Of a DNA stretch of 64,000 bases, positions 1 to 8,719 are shown piece after piece (within the stretch, counting starts at the first letter, position 1; the number at the start of each line of letters is the position of its first letter). Under the pieces are notes generated by a model. The model was not told the origin of the DNA and did not search any database. It worked only from the letters and a program-made list of their open reading frames with translations. Origin of the DNA: Roseateles_B sp041912595 (lineage in GTDB: Bacteria > Pseudomonadota > Gammaproteobacteria > Burkholderiales > Burkholderiaceae_C). The translations under genes and the position numbers were made by a program. The stretch covers positions 79,016-143,015 of the forward strand of contig JAYRMR010000003.1 in assembly GCA_041912595.1 (NCBI GenBank). Reading direction: 5' to 3'.

Positions 1-39
1 TGGCGAGGCGCTGCGAGAGTCCTCCAAGGAATGACCCCG

Positions 40-1488
40 ATGCATCGACACCCCCTCCCTGGCGCCCTGCGCCTGACCGCCGTCCCGGCGCTGCTGCTGG
101 CGCTGGGCCTGCTCTCGGCCTGCGCGCCCATTCCCACGCAGCCGGCCGCGCCCGAGCGCCTGCAGGGCGAGGCCCTGGGCCTGGCCGCGGCGCCCGGCGC
201 GACGGCGGCCGTCGACACCGCCTGGTGGCGCGCCTGGGGCGATGAGCGCCTCGACGCCCTGATGGACAAGGCCCTGCGCGACGCGCCCAGCCTGGCCCTG
301 GCCCGCGCCCGCATCGCCAAGGCCGGCGCGGCCGTGGACAACGCCGCCGCGGCCGACAAGCCGGTGATCGGCATCGGCCTGGACGTCGAGCGCCAGCGCT
401 TCAGCGAGCACGGCATGTACCCGCCGCCGCTCGCCGGCAACGTCTACAACACGGCCACGCTGCAGGCCGGCATCAGCTACGACTGGGACTTCTTCGGCCG
501 CCACCAGGCCGCGCTGCAGGCCAGCCTCGGCCAGCAACGCGCCCTGCAGGCCGAGAGCGAAGCCGCCCGCCTGAACATCGCGACCGCCGTGCTGCGGGCC
601 TGGCTGGGACTGGCTCGCAGCGTGAGCCAGGAGCAGCTGCTGCAGCAGCAGATCGAGCTGCGCCAGCAGGCCCTGGACCTCGTGAAGCAGCGCCGCGCGG
701 CCGGCCTCGACACCGACATCGACCTGCGTGGCGCCGAGGCCCCGCTGGCGGAGCTGCAGCGCCAGACCCTGGCGCAGCAGCAGCTGGCGCAGGCCTTCCG
801 CGTGCAGCTCGCCGCCCTGAGCGTGCAGCCGCTGGAGTCGCTGGCCGGCTGGCGCCCCGCGCTGCCCGCCGCCGTGGCGGCCGCACAGGCGCCGAACCTC
901 GATCTCCTGGCCTCGCGCCCCGACGTGCGTGCCGCGCTGGCCCGGGCCGAGGCCGCCGGCTACGAGATCACCGCCGCCCGCGGCCGCTTCTACCCGGACC
1001 TGACGCTCAACGCCTTCGCCGGCTTCAGCAGCATCGGCCTGGACAAGCTGCTGGAGAGCGGCAGCCACCAGCTGGGCTTCGGGCCCTCGCTGCGCCTGCC
1101 GCTCTTTGACACCGGCCGCCTGCGCGCCGGCTTCAAGTCCGCCGTGGCCGAGCAGGAGTCCGCCGTCGCGGCCTACAACGCCGCGGTGGTCGAGGGCGTC
1201 CGCGATGCCCGCGAGCAATGGGAGGCCCTGCAATCGCTGCAGGCCCAGCAGCTGCCCCAGGAGGCACTGCTGCGCAGCAACGAGCAGCAGCTGCGCCTGG
1301 CCGAGGAACGCCAGGCGGCGGGTCTCGGCAACCGGCTGCCGGTGATCCAGGCCCGCCAGGCGCTCGTGCAGCAGCAGCGCCAGACCCTGGAGCTGCGTGC
1401 CCAACAGCTCGAGACCCGCGTGCAGCTGATGCGCGCCCTGGGCGGCGAGGCGCCGAAGCGCGAAGCGCGCCAGAACGCCCCGGCCTGA
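40..1488 (+). CDS. Outer-membrane efflux lipoprotein, NodT/OprM (TolC) family
   Basis: Outer-membrane channel of a tripartite drug-efflux pump. The 482-residue protein starts with a lipoprotein signal ending in an LLSAC lipobox (lipidated Cys about residue 28). It contains two copies of the outer-membrane efflux repeat, with long Gln/Ala/Leu-rich helices about 150-260 and 360-470, as expected for the periplasmic helical barrel. An upstream ATG at 31 abuts the AAGGA sequence at 26-30, so the ATG at 40, nine bases after it, is the better start. It is followed by an EmrA-like adaptor and an EmrB-like transporter in the same direction, giving a complete pump. Family identity is clear; the substrate cannot be read from sequence. 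Confidence 0.93.
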   Translation: MHRHPLPGALRLTAVPALLLALGLLSACAPIPTQPAAPERLQGEALGLAAAPGATAAVDTAWWRAWGDERLDALMDKALRDAPSLALARARIAKAGAAVDNAAAADKPVIGIGLDVERQRFSEHGMYPPPLAGNVYNTATLQAGISYDWDFFGRHQAALQASLGQQRALQAESEAARLNIATAVLRAWLGLARSVSQEQLLQQQIELRQQALDLVKQRRAAGLDTDIDLRGAEAPLAELQRQTLAQQQLAQAFRVQLAALSVQPLESLAGWRPALPAAVAAAQAPNLDLLASRPDVRAALARAEAAGYEITAARGRFYPDLTLNAFAGFSSIGLDKLLESGSHQLGFGPSLRLPLFDTGRLRAGFKSAVAEQESAVAAYNAAVVEGVRDAREQWEALQSLQAQQLPQEALLRSNEQQLRLAEERQAAGLGNRLPVIQARQALVQQQRQTLELRAQQLETRVQLMRALGGEAPKREARQNAPA

Positions 1489-1597
1489 ACGCCAGCGCCT
1501 GAACGGACCTGCCCCACGAACACTGCAATGGCGCCCGATCTCCCCACGATCACCTCCTGAGGGCCGGCGCCCGGACCCCAAGAAAGCACACATCATC

Positions 1598-2887
1598 ATG
1601 AGCCAAGACAACAACACCGCCGCTGCCGCCAAGACCGGCAACCCCCAGCGCAAGAAGGGCCTGACCCTCGTCGCCCTCGCCCTGGTGGTGGGCTTCGGCG
1701 CCTACAGCGCCTACGAATGGCTGGTGGGCCGCCACTACGAGAAGACGGACAACGCCTACGTGCAGGCCAATGTCGTGCAGATCACGCCGCTGGTCGGCGG
1801 CACCGTGCGCGCCATCCACGTCGATGACACCGACGCCGTCAAGGCCGGCCAGAAGCTGGTCAGCCTCGACCCGGTCGACGCCCGCATGGCGCTGGAGCAG
1901 GCCCAGGCCCAGCTCGGCCAGACGGTGCGTGAGGTGCGGACCCTGTTCGCCAACAACGCCACGCTGCAGGCCCAGGCCCGCAGCCGGGACGCCGACCTGC
2001 AGCGCGCCCGCAGCGAGGTCGCCCGCCTGAAGGACGATGTCAGCCGCCGCGAGCCGCTGGTGGCGACGGGCGCCGTGGGCAAGGAAGAGCTGGAGCACGC
2101 CCGCGCCCAGCTCAAGACCGCGCAGGCCGCCGTGGCCGCGGCCGAGGCCGGCGCCGAGGCCGCCCGCGAGCAGCTCGCGTCCAACCAGTCGCTGACCGAC
2201 GGCACCAGCGTCGAGCAGCACCCCAATGTGCAGCGCGCCGCCGCCCGTGTGCGTGAGACCTACCTCGCCGTGCAGCGCAACGAGCTCGTGGCCCCGGTGG
2301 ACGGCTGGATCGCGCGCCGCAGCGTGCAGCTGGGCCAGCGCGTAGCCGCCGGCGCACCGCTGATGAGCGTCGTGGGCCTGCAGCAGGCCTGGGTCGACGC
2401 CAACTTCAAGGAAGGCCAGCTGGCCCGCCTGCGCATCGGCCAGCCGGTGACGCTGGTGGCGGATGTGTACGGCGACAAGACGGAGTTCCACGGCAAGGTC
2501 GTCGGCCTCGGCGCCGGCACCGGTGCGGCCTTTGCCGTGCTGCCGGCCCAGAACGCGACGGGCAACTGGATCAAGGTCGTGCAGCGCGTGCCGGTGCGCA
2601 TCGCGCTGGACGCCAAGGAGCTGGCCGCCCATCCGCTGCGCGTGGGGCTGTCGATGAACGTGGCCGTGGACGTGAGCGAGCAGTCCGGCCAGCCGCTGTC
2701 GCAGGGCGTGGCCGCCACGAGCGCCGCCGCGACCAAGGTCTTCGAGGACCAGGACCGCGCCGCCGACGCCGAGGTGGCGCGCATCATCCAGTCCAACCTG
2801 GGCCGGGCCGCCAAGCCCGTCGCGGCGGCCTCCAAGGCCGTGGCCAAGGCCCACAAGAGCGCTGACGCCGCCCACGGAAAGGCCTGA
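1598..2887 (+). CDS. HlyD/EmrA-family membrane fusion protein
   Basis: Periplasmic adaptor linking the EmrB-like transporter to the outer-membrane channel. The 429-residue protein has one N-terminal membrane anchor about residues 20-40, a biotinyl/lipoyl-like half-motif (TPLVGGTVRAIHVDD) about 62-77, a long Ala/Gln/Glu-rich coiled coil about 95-205 and the second lipoyl/beta-barrel part with APVDGWIARRSV about residue 230. The C-terminal 60 residues are Ala/Lys-rich and look disordered, which is longer than in E. coli EmrA. Its stop codon is two bases before the next ATG, so the two genes are almost certainly co-translated. Assignment to EmrA rather than to other HlyD relatives rests on the DHA2 neighbour. 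Confidence 0.93.
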   Translation: MSQDNNTAAAAKTGNPQRKKGLTLVALALVVGFGAYSAYEWLVGRHYEKTDNAYVQANVVQITPLVGGTVRAIHVDDTDAVKAGQKLVSLDPVDARMALEQAQAQLGQTVREVRTLFANNATLQAQARSRDADLQRARSEVARLKDDVSRREPLVATGAVGKEELEHARAQLKTAQAAVAAAEAGAEAAREQLASNQSLTDGTSVEQHPNVQRAAARVRETYLAVQRNELVAPVDGWIARRSVQLGQRVAAGAPLMSVVGLQQAWVDANFKEGQLARLRIGQPVTLVADVYGDKTEFHGKVVGLGAGTGAAFAVLPAQNATGNWIKVVQRVPVRIALDAKELAAHPLRVGLSMNVAVDVSEQSGQPLSQGVAATSAAATKVFEDQDRAADAEVARIIQSNLGRAAKPVAAASKAVAKAHKSADAAHGKA

Positions 2888-2889
2888 GC

Positions 2890-4452
2890 ATGAGCGCCCC
2901 CGCTGCTGCCGTGGCGCCACCGCCACCGCTCAAGGGCTCCGACCTGGTGGTGGGCACGATTGCCCTGTCACTGGCGACCTTCATGAACGTGCTGGACTCG
3001 TCCATCGCCAACGTGTCCCTGCCGGCCATCGCCGGTGATCTGGGCGTGAGCCCGGTGCAGGGCACCTGGGTGATCACGAGCTTCGGCGTGGCCAACGCCA
3101 TCTCCGTGCCGCTCACCGGCTGGCTGACGCAGCGCTTCGGCGCCGTGCGCCTGTTCACCGTGAGCGTGCTGCTCTTCGTGCTCGCGTCCTGGCTGTGCGG
3201 CTTCGCGCACTCGCTGGAGATGCTGGTGGCCTGCCGCGTGCTGCAGGGCCTGGTGGCGGGGCCGATGATCCCGCTGTCCCAGACGCTGCTGCTGTCGAGC
3301 TATCCGCCGGCCAAGGCCGGCACGGCCCTGGCGTTATGGGGGGTGACGACGCTGGTCGCGCCGGTGGTCGGGCCGCTGCTGGGCGGCTGGATCACCGACA
3401 ACGTCTCCTGGCCGTGGATCTTCTACATCAACGTGCCCGTGGGCCTGCTGGCCGCCGGCATGACGTGGAGCATCTACCGCTCGCGCGAGACGCAGATCAA
3501 GAAGCTGCCCATCGACGGCGTGGGCCTGGCGCTGCTGGTGCTGTGGGTCGGCGCGCTGCAGGTCATGCTGGACAAGGGCAAGGAGCTCGACTGGTTCTCC
3601 AGCCCCGAGATCGTCGTCCTCGGCCTGACCGCCCTGATCGGCTTCGCCTTCTTCCTCGTGTGGGAGCTGACGGACGATCACCCCGTGGTGGACCTGCGCC
3701 TCTTCGCGCGGCGCAACTTCCTCTTCGGGGCGGCGACGCTGTCCATTGCCTACGGCCTCTTCTTCGGCAACGTCGTGCTGCTGCCGCTGTGGCTGCAGCA
3801 GTGGATGGGCTACACCGCCACGGACGCGGGCATGGCGCTGGCGCCGGTGGGGCTGCTGGCCATCCTGCTGTCGCCGGTGGTGGGGCGCAACGTGGCCCGC
3901 GTGGACCCGCGCTGGATGGCGAGCTTCGCCTTCGTGATGTTCGCCATCGTCCTGAAGATGCGGGCCAACTTCACCACGCAGACGGACTTTGCGACCATCA
4001 TGATCCCCACGATCCTGCAGGGCGCGGCGCTGGCCTTCTTCTTCATCCCGCTGACCACGCTGACGCTCTCGGGCATCACGCCGGACCGCATCGCGGCGGC
4101 GGCGGGCCTGTCGAACTTCGTGCGGATCACGGCGGGCGCGATGGGCACGTCCATCTCGACGACGCTGTGGGAGAACCGCGCCACGCTGCACCACCACCAC
4201 CTCGCCGAGCGCCTCGCGCAAGGCGACCCGGTGACGGACGAGACGCTGCGTCAGCTGCAGGCCAGCGGCATGAGCCTGCAGCAGGCGATGGCCTGGCTGA
4301 ACCGCACGATCGACCAGCAGGCCTTCACGCGGGCCGCGGACGACATCTTCCTGGCGTCCGCCGCCATCTTCCTGGTGCTGATCGCCTCGGTGTGGCTCAC
4401 CCGCCGGCCGCCGCGGATGTCGGCGCCGGTGGACGCCGGGGGCGCGCACTGA
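2890..4452 (+). CDS. DHA2-family MFS multidrug transporter, EmrB/QacA type
   Basis: Inner-membrane proton-driven drug exporter with 14 predicted membrane segments, 520 residues, the normal length for the family. The first helix carries the DHA2 signature (LATFMNVLDSSIANVSLPAIA), the loop after TM2 has the MFS motif A form GWLTQRFGAVRLF, and motif C (GVTTLVAPVVGPLLGGWITD) lies about residue 155. It is the last gene of the three-gene pump operon and ends just before a strong inverted repeat. No regulator gene lies inside the window; the upstream neighbour is cut off by the window edge. Substrate range is unknown. Confidence 0.94.
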   Translation: MSAPAAAVAPPPPLKGSDLVVGTIALSLATFMNVLDSSIANVSLPAIAGDLGVSPVQGTWVITSFGVANAISVPLTGWLTQRFGAVRLFTVSVLLFVLASWLCGFAHSLEMLVACRVLQGLVAGPMIPLSQTLLLSSYPPAKAGTALALWGVTTLVAPVVGPLLGGWITDNVSWPWIFYINVPVGLLAAGMTWSIYRSRETQIKKLPIDGVGLALLVLWVGALQVMLDKGKELDWFSSPEIVVLGLTALIGFAFFLVWELTDDHPVVDLRLFARRNFLFGAATLSIAYGLFFGNVVLLPLWLQQWMGYTATDAGMALAPVGLLAILLSPVVGRNVARVDPRWMASFAFVMFAIVLKMRANFTTQTDFATIMIPTILQGAALAFFFIPLTTLTLSGITPDRIAAAAGLSNFVRITAGAMGTSISTTLWENRATLHHHHLAERLAQGDPVTDETLRQLQASGMSLQQAMAWLNRTIDQQAFTRAADDIFLASAAIFLVLIASVWLTRRPPRMSAPVDAGGAH

Positions 4453-4478
4453 CGCGGTCGATGCGCTGACGCGATGAA

Positions 4479-4510
4479 CGAGGGCGAGGGCTCAGCGGTC
4501 CTCGCCCTCG
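4479..4510. terminator. Perfect 11-bp stem-loop between convergent genes
   Basis: CGAGGGCGAGG at 4479-4489 and its exact complement at 4500-4510, with a 10-nt loop. It lies between the efflux operon (plus) and the RHH gene (minus) and overlaps the last codons of the RHH gene. It probably ends transcription from both sides. There is no run of T on either side, so it is not a classical intrinsic terminator. Confidence 0.5.
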
Positions 4511-4743
4511 CTGCTTTCGGGGCCGTCCGCAGGGGCGGCGTCTCCCGCCGGCTTGGGCGGCCGGCCCCGCTTCGCCGCCGGCGCGGCGTCCAACTTCACG
4601 CCGCGGCGCTGCAGGGCCTCGCGCAGCAGGTACTCGATCTGCGCATTGCTCGAGCGCAGCTCCTGCGCGGCCAGGCGCTCGATCTCGTCCCACAGCTCGG
4701 GGGAGAGCCGGAGCGCAAAGGCCTTCTTAGTGGGACTGGCCAT
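4492..4743 (-). CDS. Ribbon-helix-helix (Arc/CopG-like) DNA-binding protein with AT-hook-like tail
   Basis: Small DNA-binding protein, 83 residues. Residues 7-12 (KAFALR) form the expected beta strand, followed by two helices (PELWDEIERLAAQEL and NAQIEYLLREALQRR), the Arc-type RHH fold. Residues about 58-64 read KRGRPPK, an AT-hook-like core, and the rest is acidic and disordered. The ATG at 4743 is chosen because GGAG lies nine bases upstream and the fold begins right after it. The gene overlaps the 3' end of the upstream membrane-protein gene by 17 bases, so it belongs to the SPFH operon. It may autoregulate through the AT-rich palindrome at 6228-6251; that is inference. No toxin gene is adjacent. 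Confidence 0.85.
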   Translation of the reverse strand: MASPTKKAFALRLSPELWDEIERLAAQELRSSNAQIEYLLREALQRRGVKLDAAPAAKRGRPPKPAGDAAPADGPESSEGEDR

Positions 4744-5311
4744 GCCTTCTTGCTCCGGTGGCTCGCGGACGCCGGCTGCCGCGGGCATCGGTGCTGGGCG
4801 TGGCGCTTGCCCGTGCCGCATCGGCAGCCAGGTCGGCAGCAGAGACGCGCCACTGCAGGAGTTCGACCGCCATGTAGGCCAGCATCAGGAGCAGCACGGC
4901 CACGGTGCCGAGCTCGTGCGCCTGTGCGCTCAGGCTCGGCCAGCCCGCCTGCTGCCGGGCCACGATCTGGTAGTGCGACGCGCTCAGCATCACCAGCAGC
5001 AGGGCCCCGACGACCTGCAGCTGCCGGTCCATGCGCGCCCAGCTCAGCGCGGCACGTGCGGGGTTCAGCCAGTACGCCCGATGCGGAACGCTGAGGAGAG
5101 AAGGGTGCTTGCGGAGCCAGCGCAGCAGGCCGCCGCACATCACCCAGGGCAGGGGCGCCAGCACGAGCACCATGAGCAGCACATAGCCCGTACGGGGCAT
5201 CGCCTTTCCCGGGTCGCCGACCTGCTCCGGGAGCAGGGGCCAACTGGCGACCAGGCTCAGCAGGTACAGCACCCAGGCGATGCGCTGGCAATGACGGAGA
5301 AGCTCGGTCAC
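4727..5311 (-). CDS. Small integral membrane protein, DUF1648-like
   Basis: Unknown function. The 194-residue protein has about four hydrophobic segments (about residues 10-28, 42-65, 98-115 and 133-152) and a hydrophilic Arg/Ala-rich tail. The start LYLLSLVASWPLLPEQVGDPG resembles DUF1648 membrane proteins, which carry an L-P-x-x-(I/V) motif after the first helix. It begins with GTG at 5311, preceded by AAGGAG, 15 bases after the SPFH stop codon, and overlaps the RHH gene at its end, so the three genes form one operon. A role in envelope physiology together with the SPFH protein is inferred from position only. Confidence 0.75.
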   Translation of the reverse strand: MTELLRHCQRIAWVLYLLSLVASWPLLPEQVGDPGKAMPRTGYVLLMVLVLAPLPWVMCGGLLRWLRKHPSLLSVPHRAYWLNPARAALSWARMDRQLQVVGALLLVMLSASHYQIVARQQAGWPSLSAQAHELGTVAVLLLMLAYMAVELLQWRVSAADLAADAARASATPSTDARGSRRPRATGARRHGQSH

Positions 5312-5326
5312 GTCCCGCTCCTTCGC

Positions 5327-6214
5327 TCAGTTGTACAGCGTGCCGGCGTTCACGATGGGCTGGGTGTCCTTGTCGGAGCACAGCACCACCAGCAGGTTCG
5401 AGACCATCGCGGCCTTGCGCTCGTCGTCCAGCACGACGATCTCGCGTTCCGACAGGCCCTTGAGCGCGGACTCCACCATGCTCACCGCCCCGTGCACGAT
5501 GCGTTGACGGGCGCTGATGATGGCCTCGGCCTGCTGACGGCGCAGCATGACCTGGGCGATCTCGGGCGCGTAGGCGAGGTGGGTGAGCTTGGCATCCAGC
5601 ACCTCGACGCCCGCCGCGGCGAAGCGCTCCTGCAGTTCGGCCTTCATGGCGGCGGCGACTTCGTCCTGGCCGGCGCGCAGCGTGGTCTCGCCGTGCTGCA
5701 GGTCCTCGCCGTCGTCGTAGGCATAGAGATTGGCCGTGTGGCGCAGCGCGGCCTCGGCCTGGATCTGCACATAGGTCTCGTAGCTGTCGACATCGAACAG
5801 CGCCTGCGCCGTGTCGCTCACCCGCCAGACGACGGCGGCGCTGATCTCGATGGGATTGCCGCGCTTGTCGTTGACCTTCAGCGTGGGCGAGGTGAGGTTG
5901 CGCGAGCGCAGCGAGATGCGTTGCTTGCCGGCGAAGGGATTGGCCCAGCGCAGCCCGGGAGCGCGGTCCGTGCCGAGGTAGCGGCCGAAGAGCGTCAGCA
6001 CCCGGCCCTCGTTGGGCTGCTGAACGTAGAGGCCGGCGAGCAGCGTGGCGCCCACGATCTTGCAGGTGATGCCCAGCACGATCTGGCTCAGCAGCAGCAG
6101 GGCCGCGATGCCGGCCAGGATGCTCAGCACCCCCAGTGCCGCCATGACGTAACCATTGCTCGTGAATGCCTGACGCTCGCGGCTGACGGCGATGCTGGCG
6201 GTGTGTGCGGTCAT
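5327..6214 (-). CDS. SPFH-domain (prohibitin/stomatin-like) membrane protein
   Basis: Predicted membrane-organising scaffold of the SPFH superfamily, 295 residues. Two hydrophobic segments lie about residues 25-46 and 48-63. The SPFH domain follows (about 65-250), with RVLTLFGRYLGT, the core strand pattern VVWRVSDTAQALFDVDSYETYV and a helical stretch (LTHLAYAPEIAQVMLRRQQAEAIISARQ) typical of the family. An AGGAGG site lies four bases before the ATG. It heads an operon with a DUF1648-like membrane protein and an RHH regulator, and its promoter region holds a near-perfect 24-bp palindrome. SPFH proteins often act in membrane stress; no direct function can be assigned here. Confidence 0.9.
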   Translation of the reverse strand: MTAHTASIAVSRERQAFTSNGYVMAALGVLSILAGIAALLLLSQIVLGITCKIVGATLLAGLYVQQPNEGRVLTLFGRYLGTDRAPGLRWANPFAGKQRISLRSRNLTSPTLKVNDKRGNPIEISAAVVWRVSDTAQALFDVDSYETYVQIQAEAALRHTANLYAYDDGEDLQHGETTLRAGQDEVAAAMKAELQERFAAAGVEVLDAKLTHLAYAPEIAQVMLRRQQAEAIISARQRIVHGAVSMVESALKGLSEREIVVLDDERKAAMVSNLLVVLCSDKDTQPIVNAGTLYN

Positions 6215-6227
6215 GGGGCCTCCTGTG

Positions 6228-6251
6228 AATTAATGTGATATCACTTTAATT
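6228..6251. promoter_or_regulatory. 24-bp palindromic operator candidate upstream of the SPFH operon
   Basis: Left arm AATTAATGTGAT and right arm ATCACTTTAATT mirror each other in 11 of 12 positions, with the centre between 6239 and 6240. It begins 14 bases upstream of the SPFH ATG, just outside the AGGAGG site, in an unusually AT-rich patch of an otherwise GC-rich window. This fits a repressor or activator site overlapping the promoter. The RHH protein of the same operon is the obvious candidate ligand, which is inference. Confidence 0.7.
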
Positions 6252-6344
6252 CCATATTTGCCGCCTTGGCAAGTCTTTTCGGAGACCGTGCGCGGCCGAG
6301 CGGCGCGGTGCTCTCGCGCCGGTCGTTCGCCGATCAGGGGCCCC

Positions 6345-8492
6345 TCACAGATTCGCCGCGAACAGCCGCTTCAGGAAGAGTTGCTTGAAGCTGTGGGCCT
6401 GGTCGAGGCCCAGGCGCTCGAGGTAGGCCTCGGGCACCTCCGGCACGCCCTGCAGGCTGCGCAGGATGAGCCCGACCAGCTCGACGGGATGCGTGCTGGC
6501 GTGCTTGAGCTTCTTGAGCGCGCGGACGATCTTGAGCTCGTCGTCCGTGAGGTCCGTGCCGAAGGGGAAGTCCGGCAGCACGCCCTCGTTGCGCCAGGGG
6601 CGCAGCTGCTCGCGCAGCGCTTCGGGCCGGTTCTGGCGCCAAGTCTCGGGCAGCTGCCAATCCGCTGCCAGCTTGCCGTGGGCCTGGGCCTCGCGCACGA
6701 GGGACTCCTGGAAGCGCGAGTCCGCGATGCGGATCAGCGCCTGCACGACCTCGGTGTCCGTCTTGCCGCGCAGGTCGGCGACGCCGTACTCGGTGATCAC
6801 CACGTCCCGCAGGTGCCGCGGGATGGTCACGTTGCCGTAGTTCCAGACGATGGAGCTGGTGAGCCCGTGGTGGTTCTCGTGCGTGGCGCGCAGCATCAGC
6901 ACCGAGCGGGCGTCCGGCAGCGCGTGGCCCATGGCGACGAAGTTGTACTGCCCGCCCACGCCGGAGACGACCTGGCCGGACTCGAGCGCGTCGGAGCCCG
7001 CGGCGCCGAGCAGCGTCATCTTCATCGTCGTGTTCATGAAGCGGGCGTCACGGCGCTGGAGGCGTTTGAGCGTCTCGCTGCCCAGGGCGTCGCCGTAGAG
7101 CTCGTTGATGTAGCCGATGCGCATCATGGCGATCTGCGCGCGCAGCGGCTCGTCGAGCTCGCGCAGGGTCTGGTAGAAGTCCCGCGGGCCGAGGAAGAAG
7201 CCGCCGTGCAGCAACGCGCGCTGGCGCCACTGCGGGCCGAGCGCGGCGGCCCAGGCCTGCAGCGCGGCGGGGCTGTCGAGGTCCGAGGGCAGGGCGCGGG
7301 CGGCGTCGGGCGTGAGCGTCTCGCGCAGCAGGCCCTGCGCCTGCCAGTGCTGCAGCGCGCGCGCCGTCAGCGGGAGCTGCACAGCGCCCATCTCGCACAG
7401 CGCCTGCAGCGCGGCCATGCTCGGGGTCTCGCCCAGACGACCGGCCAGTGCGAGGCGCTGCAGGGCCTCGTCCTGGAAGACCTGGCGCTTGATGATGCCC
7501 GCGCGCACGAGTTGCAGCAGGCCATTCACGAACATCTCCGAGCAGCCGTAGAGGCCCTGCTCGAAGGGGGCGAGCTCGCGCGCGGCCACGTCCTGGCAGC
7601 CCAGCCCGGCCAGCATCTGGCGGAAGGCCGCCGGCCGCGTGTGGCGCACGATCAACGCCTGCGCGATGGCATCGCCGAGCGAGCCGATGCCGATCTGCAG
7701 CGTGCCGCCGTCCTTCACGAGGCTCGCGGCATGCAGGCCGATGGCGTAGTCCGCCCAGCCGATGGCCGCATTGGGCGGAGCGAAGAGCTGGTGGCTGGTC
7801 TCGGGGGTCTCGACGAGCAGATCGACATAGCCCGGCGGCACCAGGGCCGGCCCGGTCATGAAGGGCAGCTGGCGGTTGATCATGGCCACCGTGAAGGGTT
7901 GGCGGCCGAGCGCGGCGAGCTGCTCGATGAGGTCCAGGCTCAGGTCCGGATTGCAGGAGAGGGACAGCTGCGGGCCCGCGTCGCTGCCCGCCTCGGCGTC
8001 GCGGCAGGCCACGGCCTGCAGGATGAGGTTCACGCCGAGCTTCACCATGTCCCGCACCACGAAGCTGTAGTTGGTGCAGACGAAGCCCTGCTGCGCGATG
8101 GGGTTGCCGAGGTAGTCGCCCGTCTTCAGGAAGAACTCGTGCACGGCGATGTTCGGTGGCAGCGTCTGCGCGCGGTGGTCCTTGACGTAGTCGAGGTCGG
8201 GGTAGTCGGCGAACACGCGCGCCACCAGCGGCTCGAGGAACTGGCGCTCGAGATCGCTCTTGCCGACGGGCTTCTCGAGCGAGAGCGCCGTGAAGATGGT
8301 CAGGCGCCGCTGCGGCAGCGCGCGGACGCGGCGGTACAGCGCATTGACCAGCGGATTGGGCTTGCCCAGGCCCAGGGGGATGGCCATGACGATGTCCCCC
8401 GGCACGCGGGCCAGGATCTGGTCGACGGCCGCCTCCAGGTCCTGCAGCAGGGGCGCTTGGGCGGTGGCGGTCGAAGGGGGCGTGGGCAGCAT
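6345..8492 (-). CDS. Acetyl-CoA hydrolase/transferase family protein (long form)
   Basis: Acyl-CoA hydrolase or CoA-transferase of the COG0427 type, 715 residues, clearly longer than the 430-550 of typical members. Residues about 35-200 contain the N-terminal Rossmann-like half (VMAIPLGLGKPNPLVNALYR), and the later part has the C-terminal half motifs GGTLQIGIGSLGDAIAQAL and GVGGQYNFVAMGHALPDARS. Between them lies an extra block of roughly 200 residues. The ATG at 8492 has GAGGAG just upstream; in-frame ATGs further up would read through a 200-base intergenic region without family similarity. It stands alone and diverges from the GGDEF gene. Whether it hydrolyses acetyl-CoA or transfers CoA to another acid cannot be decided here. 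Confidence 0.88.
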   Translation of the reverse strand: MLPTPPSTATAQAPLLQDLEAAVDQILARVPGDIVMAIPLGLGKPNPLVNALYRRVRALPQRRLTIFTALSLEKPVGKSDLERQFLEPLVARVFADYPDLDYVKDHRAQTLPPNIAVHEFFLKTGDYLGNPIAQQGFVCTNYSFVVRDMVKLGVNLILQAVACRDAEAGSDAGPQLSLSCNPDLSLDLIEQLAALGRQPFTVAMINRQLPFMTGPALVPPGYVDLLVETPETSHQLFAPPNAAIGWADYAIGLHAASLVKDGGTLQIGIGSLGDAIAQALIVRHTRPAAFRQMLAGLGCQDVAARELAPFEQGLYGCSEMFVNGLLQLVRAGIIKRQVFQDEALQRLALAGRLGETPSMAALQALCEMGAVQLPLTARALQHWQAQGLLRETLTPDAARALPSDLDSPAALQAWAAALGPQWRQRALLHGGFFLGPRDFYQTLRELDEPLRAQIAMMRIGYINELYGDALGSETLKRLQRRDARFMNTTMKMTLLGAAGSDALESGQVVSGVGGQYNFVAMGHALPDARSVLMLRATHENHHGLTSSIVWNYGNVTIPRHLRDVVITEYGVADLRGKTDTEVVQALIRIADSRFQESLVREAQAHGKLAADWQLPETWRQNRPEALREQLRPWRNEGVLPDFPFGTDLTDDELKIVRALKKLKHASTHPVELVGLILRSLQGVPEVPEAYLERLGLDQAHSFKQLFLKRLFAANL

Positions 8493-8719
8493 GCGGTGTC
8501 TCCTCGGTTCGGGTTCCAGTGTCACCTGTGCGGCGTGCCCATGGCTTGACAATTGGCAAGGCAAGCACTGGGCGCGCCACCGCGCAAGCCGGGAATGCAG
8601 AGCCCCTCGATCAAGGTGCATGCCGGCACGGCACGTGCGGGACGGTCGCGGAGTGTGCTGCAATATCGCCTGCAGTGTCCGCCCCTCGCTGGTTTGCTGT
8701 TCCACCACCCCGTCCGTTC

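Noticed and set aside
4492..4743. Antitoxin of a toxin-antitoxin pair
   Set aside because: No toxin-like gene is adjacent; the partners are membrane proteins, so a regulator of the SPFH operon is more likely.
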